DNA of 64,000 bases from Neorhizobium huautlense. Lineage in GTDB: Bacteria; Pseudomonadota; Alphaproteobacteria; Rhizobiales; Rhizobiaceae. The notes beneath the pieces were generated by a model. It was not told the origin of the DNA. It was given only the letters and a program-made list of their open reading frames with translations, and searched no databases. Positions 17,585 to 26,596 of the stretch are shown piece after piece. The position numbers were made by a program, and so were the translations under genes. Each line of letters begins with the position of its first letter. Position 1 is the first letter of the stretch. The stretch lies in the NCBI RefSeq assembly GCF_002968575.1, contig NZ_PVBM01000012.1:1-64000 (forward strand), in the 5' to 3' direction.

Positions 17585-17599
17585 ACGGCCTTCGGCCGT
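17585..17599. repeat. Strong hairpin between ehuB and ehuC
   Basis: ACGGCC-TTC-GGCCGT is a perfect 6-bp stem with a 3-base loop in the gap between ehuB and ehuC. No T-tract follows on the operon strand, so it is not a simple terminator. Hairpins after binding-protein genes often protect the upstream mRNA and allow more binding protein than permease to be made. That role is inferred. Confidence 0.5.
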
Positions 17600-17651
17600 G
17601 ACCGGTGGCGGACCGGGACATAGACCGCTCCGTCCACCTGATCTCGGCAGC

Positions 17652-18503
17652 TTACTGGGCGGCAGTGCATTGCTTGTCCCGGGTCGTCGACATGGCGGCC
17701 TTGGCAGAGAAGCCGTAGGGCTCGATGAGCTTGGCGAACTCGCCGGATTCCTTCAGCTTCTTGAGTTCCACGTCGAAGGCATCGCGAAGCGCCACATCCT
17801 GCTTGCGGAAGGCCGCCCCATCACAATAAACCGGCGCTCCGACGACGGGTGCGACGACTTCGAGGTTTGGATCCTTGGCCTTGTCCATGAGGTCGTGGAT
17901 CGAAAGGACCGGAAGCGAGTAGACGTCGATACGACCGTCCTGAAGCATCTTGACGCCGCTCTGCCCGTCGGGCACCACGATGACACGGTCGCGCGGCACG
18001 CCGGCCTGGAGTGCGAGCTTCTCCTCGGTGCCGCCGCCCGGTGCCCCGATCTTCGCGTTGGTGTTGTCGGCAATGTCCTTGTAGCTCGTGAGCTTCAGCG
18101 GGTTGCCTTTCTTGACGGCGAAAGCTTCCGCATCGCAGAGGATTGGCTCGGAATAGGCGACCGCGTTGCAGCGCTCCGGCTTCATGAAGAGACCGGCGGT
18201 AATGGCGTCGTGCCGGCCGGCCTGCAGGCCCGGGATCATCGCACCATATTCGGAGATCGAGGCCACGACCTCCTTGACGCCGAGGCGCTGGAAAATGACG
18301 CGCGCGACGTCCGGTGCGGCACCCGACACCTTGCCGTCGGCGCCGACGGCCGTATAGGGCGGCTCGTTGGCGATGGCGATACGGGCAAAGCCCTGTTCCT
18401 TGAGATCGTTCAGCTTGTCGTCAGCGGCGAACGCAGGCACCCCGGCTGCGATGGAAAGCAACGTTGCCATACTGACGGCGGTCGTGAGAATTCTTGTCTT
18501 CAT
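17652..18503 (-). CDS. ehuB: Ectoine/5-hydroxyectoine-binding protein EhuB
   Basis: A 283-residue periplasmic solute-binding protein of the polar amino-acid family. The signal peptide is about residues 1-27 (KTRILTTAVSMATLL ... PAFA), cut before ADDKLN. The mature domain has FARIAIANEPPYTAVGADGKVSGAAPDVARV typical of this class. It delivers ectoines to EhuCD-EhuA. The start at 18503 follows GAGGAATTGGG. Confidence 0.93.
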   Translation of the reverse strand: MKTRILTTAVSMATLLSIAAGVPAFAADDKLNDLKEQGFARIAIANEPPYTAVGADGKVSGAAPDVARVIFQRLGVKEVVASISEYGAMIPGLQAGRHDAITAGLFMKPERCNAVAYSEPILCDAEAFAVKKGNPLKLTSYKDIADNTNAKIGAPGGGTEEKLALQAGVPRDRVIVVPDGQSGVKMLQDGRIDVYSLPVLSIHDLMDKAKDPNLEVVAPVVGAPVYCDGAAFRKQDVALRDAFDVELKKLKESGEFAKLIEPYGFSAKAAMSTTRDKQCTAAQ

Positions 18504-18562
18504 TGTCCCAATTCCTCTGGTTTTCCTATTTATTATTCGGGCAATGTCACCGCTCCAGGCGG

Positions 18563-19348
18563 TCAGACGCGGTGCCCCGCCGCGATGATCTTGCGGAGAA
18601 AACCCTGCGTTCGCTCCTGCTTGGGGTTTCGGAAAATCTCCTCCGGCCTCCCCTCTTCGACGATCTTGCCGCGATCGAAAAACAGGACGCGATCGGCGAA
18701 ATCGTGAGCGAAACCCATCTCATGCGTTACGAGAAGCATGGTCATGTCGGTCTCGGCTGCCAGCCGCCGCATAACGTTCAATACCTCTTCGACGAGTTCC
18801 GGATCGAGCGCCGAGGTCACCTCGTCGAACAGCATGATCTTCGGAGAGAGCGCGAGCGCCCGGGCGATCGCGACGCGTTGCTTCTGGCCGCCGGAAAGCT
18901 GGGCCGGCACCGCCTTCGCCTTGTCCGCCATGCCCACCATGTCCAGAAGTTCCATCGCCCGCTTTTCCGCGTCTGCGCGCCCCGCGCCCTGCGTCAGCAT
19001 CGGCGCGAGCGTGATGTTGTCGAGCACACATTTGTGCGGAAACAGATTGAAGTGCTGGAAGACCATGCCGATCTTCTTGCGCATGCGATGCAGGTGGCGC
19101 TCGTCGGCAGAGATCAGGTCCGCGCCCTTCCTCATGTGATATAGCTGCTCGCCGTCAACCTCGATATGGCCCCCGCTGATCGTTTCCAACGTCATCAGAA
19201 TGCGCAGGATGGTCGTCTTGCCGGAACCGGACGGACCGATCAACGCCAGCTTTTCGCCAGGCATCACCTTGATAGACAAGCCGTCGAGAACGGTGAGCGG
19301 ACCATATCTCTTCACGATGTTGTCGATGCGGATGATAGGGGATGCCAT
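18563..19348 (-). CDS. ehuA: Ectoine ABC transporter ATP-binding protein EhuA
   Basis: A 261-residue GlnQ/HisP-type ATPase. It has Walker [10 protein letters not shown], the Q-loop FQHFNLFPH, signature [15 protein letters not shown], Walker [13 protein letters not shown] and the H-loop VTHEMGF. It powers EhuBCD and is the first gene of the ehu-eut operon. The start at 19348 has GGGAGAG upstream. The AT-rich 122 bp before it carry two direct repeats likely to be regulatory. Confidence 0.94.
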   Translation of the reverse strand: MASPIIRIDNIVKRYGPLTVLDGLSIKVMPGEKLALIGPSGSGKTTILRILMTLETISGGHIEVDGEQLYHMRKGADLISADERHLHRMRKKIGMVFQHFNLFPHKCVLDNITLAPMLTQGAGRADAEKRAMELLDMVGMADKAKAVPAQLSGGQKQRVAIARALALSPKIMLFDEVTSALDPELVEEVLNVMRRLAAETDMTMLLVTHEMGFAHDFADRVLFFDRGKIVEEGRPEEIFRNPKQERTQGFLRKIIAAGHRV

Positions 19349-19402
19349 TCATGTCTCTCCCTGTTGAGACAAGCAATGCACCAACGATGACGGCCTCAAG
19401 AA

Positions 19403-19436
19403 ATCATGTCAATTCATAATATAATATCATGACAAT
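19403..19436. promoter_or_regulatory. Direct repeats upstream of ehuA (candidate EnuR site)
   Basis: ATCATGTCAAT (19403-19413) and ATCATGACAAT (19426-19436) are 11-bp direct repeats with one mismatch, 23 bp apart from start to start, in a notably AT-rich stretch between enuR and ehuA. MocR/GabR-type regulators such as EnuR are known to use direct repeats. The link to EnuR is inference. Confidence 0.5.
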
Positions 19437-19470
19437 ATTTATACATCTGCCCATTTCCCCAGCGCTAAAC

Positions 19471-20856
19471 CTAAATCGCGAGCAGAAGCGCCTCTGGATT
19501 TCCTTGAGTGAGCGAAGCCACAATCCCGAGGCCTGTCCTCAGGTCGTCGCCTGACGTGGAGCCCAGCGAAATCCGCACAGCGGGCGCCCATCCCTGACCG
19601 GCGGTGCGAAACGATGTGCCCGGGGCGATTGCCACGCCACGCAACCTCGCTTGCGACACGAAACCCTCTTCCGAATGAGCGTCGGAGAGAGGAAGCCAGA
19701 CATGCAGGCTCTGCGGATGCGAATAGTAACGCAGTCCCGAAAGCGCCTCCTGGGCGATGGCATGCCGGTCGGCAAGAGCTTGGCGCTGCCAGTTGACAAG
19801 CTCCATGGCAGTACCGTCGGCCACCCAACGGGTGGCGATCTCGGCGATTGCGGGGGTAGCCATCCAGTTCGAAACCAGATGCCGGTTTGCGACTGCGGCC
19901 ACATACCGGTCGGGAGCGACGAGATAGCCGATACGCAAGCCGGGTACGGTAATTTTGGTAAAGCTCGTGACATACAGCGTGCGCTCCGGCGCGATTGCCG
20001 CAATCGGCGGAGGCCTGTCGCCCACCAAGGGGCCGAGGACGTCGTTTTCGATGATTGCGATATCATGCCGGCTTGCCACTTGCGCCAGAGCTTCCCGTCG
20101 CCGTGCACTCATCAGGGTGGCTCGTGGATTGATAACCGAGGGCTGCAGGAAGACGGCGCGGATAGGGCTCGTGCGGCAGGCTTCGTCTAACGCTTCCGGA
20201 ATCATGCCGTCGTCATCGATCGGCAAGCCTTCCAGATGAATGCCGAGATAGGTGGAAAGCGGCACCAGCGTATGGTGGCTGATCGCCTCCGTGGCGACGA
20301 TCGATCCAGGTGGAGCGGTGCTCATCAGCGCCACCGTCATGCCGGATGTCGCGCCATTGGTCAGGTTCACGTTCAGGGCGGAGGCCTGGATGCCGCAAAG
20401 AGCAAGCCACTCGGTCGCAATGGCGCGATGACGTGGAAAGACCATGTTCGGTCGAAAGGAGAGCGCAGAACTGGCCGGCAGGTTTTCCGAAAGCCAGCCG
20501 AAGGCCTGCCGCATCTTGTCCAGATGCATGTTTTCGCAGACCGGCTTGAGGATCGACAGATCGATAACCTCGCCCAGCCTCTCCGGCAGGTAGGGCGGCT
20601 CGGGCTCTCGGGGCCGGCTCTGGACGAAACTGCCGCGCCCGATCTCGCCGGAGATCAGCCCGCGGCGGATGAGGTCGTCATAGGCGCGGCTTACTGTCTG
20701 AACCGAAAGGCCGAGGTCGTCCGCCAAGCGGCGATGGGTGGGAAGTCTCGCGCCGCTGGCAAGTGTCCCCTCCTGGATGGCGCGCGCAATCTGCTCGGCG
20801 AGCGAGAGATAGGCCGGTCGGCGAAGTTGAGAGGGATCCGGTCGCCAATTTGTCAT
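19471..20856 (-). CDS. enuR: MocR/GntR-type PLP-dependent regulator EnuR
   Basis: A 461-residue MocR-family protein. An N-terminal GntR winged helix (residues about 10-80, LPTHRRLADDLGLSVQTVSRAYDDL) is joined to an aminotransferase fold-type I domain with the PLP-binding Lys in TSFTKITVPGLRIGY. EnuR represses ectoine genes and is released when ectoine-breakdown products (N-acetyl-DABA or DABA) react with its PLP. The start MTNWRPD at 20856 was chosen because the longer frame lacks homologous sequence. It lies just upstream of ehuA on the same strand and is divergent from asnC/doeX. Confidence 0.9.
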   Translation of the reverse strand: MTNWRPDPSQLRRPAYLSLAEQIARAIQEGTLASGARLPTHRRLADDLGLSVQTVSRAYDDLIRRGLISGEIGRGSFVQSRPREPEPPYLPERLGEVIDLSILKPVCENMHLDKMRQAFGWLSENLPASSALSFRPNMVFPRHRAIATEWLALCGIQASALNVNLTNGATSGMTVALMSTAPPGSIVATEAISHHTLVPLSTYLGIHLEGLPIDDDGMIPEALDEACRTSPIRAVFLQPSVINPRATLMSARRREALAQVASRHDIAIIENDVLGPLVGDRPPPIAAIAPERTLYVTSFTKITVPGLRIGYLVAPDRYVAAVANRHLVSNWMATPAIAEIATRWVADGTAMELVNWQRQALADRHAIAQEALSGLRYYSHPQSLHVWLPLSDAHSEEGFVSQARLRGVAIAPGTSFRTAGQGWAPAVRISLGSTSGDDLRTGLGIVASLTQGNPEALLLAI

Positions 20857-20887
20857 GATTTCGACTGTGCTTAAAATCAGTTCAATT

Positions 20888-20915
20888 GACAATGCCAAAA
20901 CGAATTTTCATTGTC
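20888..20915. promoter_or_regulatory. Inverted repeat between enuR and asnC/doeX
   Basis: GACAATG (20888-20894) and CATTGTC (20909-20915) form a perfect 7-bp inverted repeat with a 14-bp spacer in the 89-bp divergent region. The arms share the TGACAAT core with the repeats upstream of ehuA, so one regulator (EnuR or AsnC) could bind both places. This is inference. Confidence 0.45.
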
Positions 20916-20945
20916 TTTCTTCACAACTGCACGACAGGAAACCGT

Positions 20946-21464
20946 ATGAAAATCGACGCCATCGACCTGCGAATCCTGGAAGCCGTCCAAAGCGACGGTC
21001 GAATCACCAAGCTTGCGCTCGCCGAAAAGGTCGGGCTTTCACCGACGCCCTGCTGGATGCGCCTTCGAAAACTGGAGAAGGCGGGCATCATTGCCGGGTA
21101 TCACGCGCACCTCGCGGCGCGGCGAATCGCACCCATTGCCAGCGTCATGGTGGAAGTCACGCTTGCCAACCACCGCCAAAGCGATTTCGATCGCTTCGAA
21201 CGCGCTGTGTCAGCTATTCCGGAGATTACGGCCTGCTGGTCGGTCGGCGGTGGCGTCGATTACATTGCAAAGATCGTGACCCTTGATATCGATGCCTACC
21301 AGCGGCTGATCGACGATCTGCTCAACCGCGAGCTCGGTATCGAGCGTTATTTCACCTACATCGTTACAAAAACCGTGAAGGAAGAGACCGGGGTGCCGGT
21401 CTCGGCCCTCTTCCGGGCCGACACCGGTGACAGACAATTTCTCCGGACAGACCCGCCAGTTTAG
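20946..21464 (+). CDS. doeX: Lrp/AsnC-family regulator (AsnC/DoeX)
   Basis: A 172-residue Lrp/AsnC regulator with helix-turn-helix DGRITKLALAEKVGLSPTPCWMRLRKLEKAGII and a C-terminal RAM domain. It lies between enuR and the doeCD pair, the place of AsnC/DoeX in ectoine-catabolic loci, where it controls breakdown genes. The ATG at 20946 follows CAGGAAACC. A 20-residue upstream extension in frame lacks family similarity and overlaps the divergent promoter. Confidence 0.88.
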   Translation: MKIDAIDLRILEAVQSDGRITKLALAEKVGLSPTPCWMRLRKLEKAGIIAGYHAHLAARRIAPIASVMVEVTLANHRQSDFDRFERAVSAIPEITACWSVGGGVDYIAKIVTLDIDAYQRLIDDLLNRELGIERYFTYIVTKTVKEETGVPVSALFRADTGDRQFLRTDPPV

Positions 21465-21552
21465 ACCATCTCTCTCTTTCCGCCCCGCGGAATGGACAAT
21501 CTCTCGCCGAAGCTCCGCCACACTGGAGACGAGCTTGAATGAGGATCTGGCC

Positions 21553-23049
21553 ATGACCGCAATTTTTGCACGCCCTGCCTATCACGAGGCCCTGATGCGT
21601 CTTATCGATCGTCATCTGCTGCGCGATCTCGCCTATGTGAACGGACGTTGGATCGCCGGCACGGAGGGCCACAGCTTCCAGGTGACCGATCCCTCCTCCT
21701 CCGCCACGCTTGCCTTTGTCGCGAGCCTGGGCGCGGAGGAAACCGGCATTGCGATCGACGCCGCCGCGGCCGCTTTTCCCCTCTGGCGGGCAAAACTGCC
21801 GCAGGAGAGGGCAGCGATCTTGAAGGAATGGCATCGGCTGGTATTGGCAGCCAAGGAGGATCTTGCGCTCCTGATGACCCTTGAACAGGGCAAGCCGCTT
21901 GCCGAAGCTCGCGGCGAGATCGACTACGCCGCATCCTTCATCGAGTGGTATGCCGAGGAAGGAAAGCGCGTAAACGCCGAAAGCGTCACCAGCCACCTGC
22001 CGGATGCGGAGATGATCATCCGGCGCGAACCGCTCGGCGTCGTCGGCGTGATCACACCTTGGAACTTTCCCTCCGCCATGCTGACCCGCAAGGGTGCAGC
22101 GGCGCTTGCCGCCGGCTGCACGATCGTTGCCCATCCGTCCTCCGAAACGCCACTTTCGGCCCTGGCGCTGGCCGAGCTCGCCGAACGTGCCGGCATTCCG
22201 GCCGGCGTGTTCAATGTCGTGACCGGTGACGCAGCCACCATCGTTGGTCGGCTTTGCGAAGATAACCGGGTGCGGGCGATGAGCTTTACCGGCTCCACCG
22301 AGATCGGCAAGCTGATCGCCGCGCAATGCATGCCGACAATGAAGCGGCTGGTCTTGGAACTCGGCGGACATGCACCCCTCATCATATTCGAGGACGCGGA
22401 TATCGATCGCGCCGCCGATATAGCGATGGCCGCCAAATTCGCGACCTCCGGGCAGGACTGCCTCGCGGCCAACCGGATTTTTGTCCAGCGGCCGATCCTT
22501 AGCGCCTTCAACGCCGCTTTTGCCGGGCGGATCGCTGCCCTGAAAATTGGCAACGGGCTGACCGAGGGCATCGATATCGGCCCCCTCATGCATGAGCGCG
22601 CCATGACAAAGGTCGAGGCGCAGGTGGGGGATGCGATTAAGCGCGGTGCGCGACTGATCGCCGGAGGCAAGCGCCACGCGGCCGGTCCGTTGTTTTTCGA
22701 ACCCACGCTATTGGTGGATGTGCCGGACGACGCGCTGGTCATGCGCGAGGAGACCTTCGGGCCGGTTGCGGCCGTAACTGCCTTCGACCACGAGGATGAA
22801 GTCATCGCCCGCGCCAACGACACCGAATACGGCCTGGTCGCCTATGCCGTCACGGAGAACGGCGCCCGCCAGCTGCGCGTCAGTCGGGCGCTCGAATATG
22901 GCATGGTGGCCATCAACCGCGTGAAGATTACCGGCGGGCCGATCCCCTTCGGCGGATGGAAACAGTCCGGTCTCGGGCGCGAAGGTTCTCGCCACGGCAT
23001 CGAGGCCTTCAGTGAAGTCAAATACATCTGCATCGACACGGCCGGCTGA
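21553..23049 (+). CDS. doeC: NAD(P)-dependent aldehyde dehydrogenase (DoeC/Ssd)
   Basis: A 498-residue aldehyde dehydrogenase of the succinate-semialdehyde dehydrogenase type. Catalytic Glu lies in LELGGHAP and catalytic Cys in [10 protein letters not shown]; the cofactor-binding FTGSTEIGK is present. In ectoine degradation this step oxidises aspartate-semialdehyde, made by DoeD, to aspartate. The start at 21553 follows GAGGATCTGGCC. It lies 88 bp after asnC and 28 bp before doeD. Confidence 0.88.
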   Translation: MTAIFARPAYHEALMRLIDRHLLRDLAYVNGRWIAGTEGHSFQVTDPSSSATLAFVASLGAEETGIAIDAAAAAFPLWRAKLPQERAAILKEWHRLVLAAKEDLALLMTLEQGKPLAEARGEIDYAASFIEWYAEEGKRVNAESVTSHLPDAEMIIRREPLGVVGVITPWNFPSAMLTRKGAAALAAGCTIVAHPSSETPLSALALAELAERAGIPAGVFNVVTGDAATIVGRLCEDNRVRAMSFTGSTEIGKLIAAQCMPTMKRLVLELGGHAPLIIFEDADIDRAADIAMAAKFATSGQDCLAANRIFVQRPILSAFNAAFAGRIAALKIGNGLTEGIDIGPLMHERAMTKVEAQVGDAIKRGARLIAGGKRHAAGPLFFEPTLLVDVPDDALVMREETFGPVAAVTAFDHEDEVIARANDTEYGLVAYAVTENGARQLRVSRALEYGMVAINRVKITGGPIPFGGWKQSGLGREGSRHGIEAFSEVKYICIDTAG

Positions 23050-23077
23050 GCGGTCCCGTATCTCGAAGGAAAAGCCA

Positions 23078-24457
23078 ATGCTCGAAAGAAATAATGAACT
23101 CACCGCCTGGGACCGGGACCATTTTTTCCATCCGTCGACCCATATGGGAATGCATGCGCGCGGCGAGACGCCGACCCGCGTGATCGGCAGCGGAGAAGGC
23201 GTCTACATCACCGACGTCAACGGGCGCACCAGCCTCGACGCCTTCGCCGGCCTCTATTGCGTCAATGTCGGCTATGGGCAGCAGAAGATCGCCGAAGCGA
23301 TCGCCGAGCAGGCGAGAAACCTCGCCTACTACCATGCCTATGTCGGCCACGGCACCGAAGCCTCGATCACTTTGTCGAAGATGATCATCGATCGGGCGCC
23401 GGCCGGCATGAGCCGTGTCTATTTCGGCCTTTCCGGCTCCGACGCCAACGAGACCAACATCAAGCTGATCTGGTACTACAACAACATCCTCGGGCGATCG
23501 GAAAAGAAGAAGATCATTTCGCGCTGGCGTGGCTATCACGGTTCCGGGGTGATGACCGGCAGCCTTACCGGCCTCGAACTTTTTCACAAGGCCTTCGACC
23601 TGCCGCGAGCACCGGTCCTGCACACCGAAGCGCCTTATTATTTCCGGCGGCCGGACCGCTCCATGAGCGAAGAGCAATTCTCGCAATATTGCGCCGACAA
23701 ACTCGAAGAACTGATCCTGGCTGAGGGCCCCGATACGATCGCCGCCTTCATCGGCGAACCGATCCTCGGCACCGGCGGCATCGTACCGCCGCCGAAGGGC
23801 TATTGGGAGAAGATCCAAGCCGTGCTCGGCAGATACGACATCCTGCTCATCGCGGATGAAGTCGTCACCGGCTTCGGCCGGCTCGGCACCATGTTCGGTT
23901 CTGACCATTACGGCATGAGACCGGATCTGATTACGATAGCCAAGGGCCTGACTTCGGCCTATGCGCCGCTCTCGGGAACCATCGTCTCTGACAAGGTCTG
24001 GCAGGTACTGGTCCAGGGCTCGGACCAGATGGGAGCGATCGGCCATGGCTGGACCTATTCTGCGCATCCGATCTGCTCGGCTGCGGGCATCGCCAATCTC
24101 GAATTAATCGACGAACTCGATCTGGTGACGAAAGCAGGCGAGACCGGCGCCTATTTCCGGAGCGAACTCGCCAAAGCGGTCGGTTCCCATAAGTATGTCG
24201 GTGAGGTCCGCGGCGACGGCCTGATGGCTGCGGTCGAATTCGTCGAAGACAAGGACGACCGCACATTCTTCGATCCTTCACAGAAGATCGGCCCCCGAGT
24301 CGCAACGGCACTCCTTGAACGCGGCGTCATCGGGCGCGCCATGCCTCAAGGCGACATCCTCGGCTTTGCGCCGCCCCTCTGCCTCACTCGCGAAGAGGCG
24401 GACACCGTTGTGAAAGCCACGGCGGAAGCGATCGACAGCGTCTTCAAGTCGATCTGA
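23078..24457 (+). CDS. doeD: Class III aminotransferase (DoeD/Atf), diaminobutyrate transaminase
   Basis: A 459-residue PLP-dependent class III (omega) aminotransferase. The PLP-binding Lys is in [15 protein letters not shown], with [14 protein letters not shown] as the Asp motif and [12 protein letters not shown] upstream. In this setting it should transaminate 2,4-diaminobutyrate to aspartate-semialdehyde, linking EutE to DoeC. The ATG at 23078 follows AAGGAAAAGCC. The next gene starts 10 bp after its stop. Confidence 0.88.
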   Translation: MLERNNELTAWDRDHFFHPSTHMGMHARGETPTRVIGSGEGVYITDVNGRTSLDAFAGLYCVNVGYGQQKIAEAIAEQARNLAYYHAYVGHGTEASITLSKMIIDRAPAGMSRVYFGLSGSDANETNIKLIWYYNNILGRSEKKKIISRWRGYHGSGVMTGSLTGLELFHKAFDLPRAPVLHTEAPYYFRRPDRSMSEEQFSQYCADKLEELILAEGPDTIAAFIGEPILGTGGIVPPPKGYWEKIQAVLGRYDILLIADEVVTGFGRLGTMFGSDHYGMRPDLITIAKGLTSAYAPLSGTIVSDKVWQVLVQGSDQMGAIGHGWTYSAHPICSAAGIANLELIDELDLVTKAGETGAYFRSELAKAVGSHKYVGEVRGDGLMAAVEFVEDKDDRTFFDPSQKIGPRVATALLERGVIGRAMPQGDILGFAPPLCLTREEADTVVKATAEAIDSVFKSI

Positions 24458-24467
24458 GGAGTGCCGA

Positions 24468-25538
24468 ATGAATACGATTCCCAAAACCATGGCCGCCGTA
24501 CAGCTGATCGGTCATGGCGGCCTCGACAAACTGATCTATAACCGCGCCACGCCCGTTCCGGTGCCTGCCGATGGCGAAGTGCTGATTAAAGTCACCGCTT
24601 GCGGCATGAACAACACCGATGTCTGGGTCCGCCAAGGGGCCTATGGCACCGAAGACGACCCGTCCGCCGTCTCGACCTGGCGCCGGCAAGGCAATACGTT
24701 GACCTTTCCGCGCATCCAGGGCACCGATACGGTGGGCTGCATCGTCGCGGTCGGCAAGGGCGTCGATGACGCCCGGATCGGCGAACGCGTCATGGTCGAT
24801 TTCTCGATCTACAACCGCGACGACGACAGCCTCGCCGATATCGATTACATGGGCCACGGCCGGGATGGCGGCTATGCGGAATACATGGCGCTGCCATCCG
24901 AGAATGCGCATGTGGTCGATACCGACCTCACCGACGTCGAACTCGCGACCTTCTGCTGCGCCTATCTGACCGGCGAACGGATGCTCGAACGGGCGCGACT
25001 TTCGGCGGGTGAAATCGTGTTGGTCACCGGCGCATCCGGCGGCGTTGGCTCTGCGATCATCCAGTTGGCGCGAGCGCGCGGAGCCGTCCCCATTGCTATT
25101 GCCGGCGCCGGCAAGGAGCAGGCGGTGCTCGATATCGGCGCGGAAGCGGTCGTAACGCGAGGCGCGGGCAATCTGGTCGACGCCGTGCATTTGGCGACGC
25201 GAGGCAGACCAGTCGACGTCGTCGCCGATCTTGTCGCAGGACAGATGTTCAACGACCTGTTGAAGATCCTGCGCCCGGAGGGCCGTTATACGACGGCTGG
25301 CGCGATCGGCGGACCGGTCGTGCAACTGGATCTCCGGACGATGTATCTCAAGCAGCTCGAACTGCACGGGTCGAGCCAGGGGAGCCGGACCGATTTCCGA
25401 CGGCTCGTCCGCTATATCGAGGAAAAGAAGATCCGGCCGCTTGTCGGCGGCGTCTATCCTCTCTCTGAGTTTCATCAGGCACAGACCGACTTCATGGCCA
25501 AGAATTTCGTCGGTAAATTGGTGGTGGTTCCGGACTGA
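24468..25538 (+). CDS. MDR-family zinc-type alcohol dehydrogenase-like protein
   Basis: A 356-residue medium-chain dehydrogenase/reductase. It has a GroES-like N-domain (CGMNNTDVWVRQGAYG) and a Rossmann NAD(P) motif VTGASGGVGSAIIQLA. The GHE zinc motif and the four-Cys structural zinc lobe are absent, so it resembles quinone-oxidoreductase-like members rather than classical zinc ADHs. It is the last gene of the asnC-doeC-doeD run (ATG 10 bp after doeD, with GAGGAGTGCC). It may serve ectoine breakdown, but the known pathway has no step for it. Confidence 0.8.
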   Translation: MNTIPKTMAAVQLIGHGGLDKLIYNRATPVPVPADGEVLIKVTACGMNNTDVWVRQGAYGTEDDPSAVSTWRRQGNTLTFPRIQGTDTVGCIVAVGKGVDDARIGERVMVDFSIYNRDDDSLADIDYMGHGRDGGYAEYMALPSENAHVVDTDLTDVELATFCCAYLTGERMLERARLSAGEIVLVTGASGGVGSAIIQLARARGAVPIAIAGAGKEQAVLDIGAEAVVTRGAGNLVDAVHLATRGRPVDVVADLVAGQMFNDLLKILRPEGRYTTAGAIGGPVVQLDLRTMYLKQLELHGSSQGSRTDFRRLVRYIEEKKIRPLVGGVYPLSEFHQAQTDFMAKNFVGKLVVVPD

Positions 25539-25730
25539 AACCATCCCGTGCGCTGCGACGCAGAGCCTGCGAGGGGATCGATGGTTGAACGACGGAACCG
25601 GCCGACGCCGGGGACACATGCTTAAATTGCCGTAATTGCGGGTGTTTTCTATTTGTGAGATAATCAAAAAATAAGAGTTGCGAAATGCGGTTTCCTATCC
25701 ACGGTCGGATCGGCTCAGGGAGGGGCGGAA

Positions 25731-26546
25731 ATGGCTGTCGTGCTGATCCTCGTCTTGCTGGTGGTGGGCTCGCTGCTCTTCCATGTGCTGAGCCCATGGT
25801 GGTGGACGCCGATTGCGTCCAACTGGACCTATATCGATAGCACTCTCGTCGTCACCTTCTGGATTACCGGCGTGGTTTTCGTGGCCGTGGTCTTGTTCAT
25901 GGCCTATTGCGTCTTTCGCTTCCGGCACAAACCCGGGAACAAGGCGGCGTACGAGCCGGAAAACCGCAGGCTGGAAATGCTGCTCGCCTCAGGCACCGCC
26001 GTCGGCGTCGCCGCCATGCTCGCGCCCGGCCTTGTGGTATGGAACCAGTTCGTCACGGTGCCGGACGAGGCATCACCTCTGGAGGTCGTCGCGCAGCAAT
26101 GGCTGTGGAGCTTCCGTCTGCCGGGAGTGGACGGGAAACTCGGCCGCGCGGATACGCGTGACATCACCTCCGAAAATCCGCTCGGCCTTAACAGGAACGA
26201 TGCCGCAGGTCTCGACGACGTGATCGTAGAGGGCGGCGAATTGCATTTGCCGGTCGGCAAACCGGTGCGGGTGCTGCTGCGCTCCGTGGACGTCGTCCAC
26301 GATTTTTACGTGCCCGAATTCCGCGCCAAGATGGATGTGATCCCCGGCATGGTGACCTATTTCTGGTTCACACCGACGCGAACCGGAACTTTCGACATTC
26401 TCTGCGCCGAACTGTGCGGCGTCGGCCATCCACAGATGCGCGGAACGGTCGTGGTCGAGGAGGCCGCGGACTATCAGATCTGGCTCGACCAACAGCAGAC
26501 GTTCAACCAGCTTCTGGCATCGGGAGAGCAGCAGCCGGTCAACTGA
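25731..26546 (+). CDS. coxM: Alternative cytochrome c oxidase subunit II (CoxM-like)
   Basis: A 271-residue subunit II. Three hydrophobic segments in the first 105 residues anchor a periplasmic cupredoxin domain. The binuclear CuA site is complete: His in VVHDFYVP and CAELCGVGHPQM (C-x3-C-x3-H-x2-M). It accepts electrons from cytochrome c. The ATG at 25731 follows GGGAGGGGCGG. Gene order II-I-III-III matches Bradyrhizobium coxMNOP, an alternative copper-containing oxidase; the symbol is given on that basis. Confidence 0.88.
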   Translation: MAVVLILVLLVVGSLLFHVLSPWWWTPIASNWTYIDSTLVVTFWITGVVFVAVVLFMAYCVFRFRHKPGNKAAYEPENRRLEMLLASGTAVGVAAMLAPGLVVWNQFVTVPDEASPLEVVAQQWLWSFRLPGVDGKLGRADTRDITSENPLGLNRNDAAGLDDVIVEGGELHLPVGKPVRVLLRSVDVVHDFYVPEFRAKMDVIPGMVTYFWFTPTRTGTFDILCAELCGVGHPQMRGTVVVEEAADYQIWLDQQQTFNQLLASGEQQPVN

Positions 26547-26596
26547 GGCCGGGAAAGACAGTCAAAGCGGCATCGGATGAAACGGGAGGAGATATC

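Noticed and set aside
25654-25668. TTGTGAGATAATCAA before the oxidase operon, similar to a FixK box
   Set aside because: The half-sites are one base too far apart for TTG-N8-CAA and the first half lacks the TGAT/TGAC core, so FixK control of coxMNOP is not supported.
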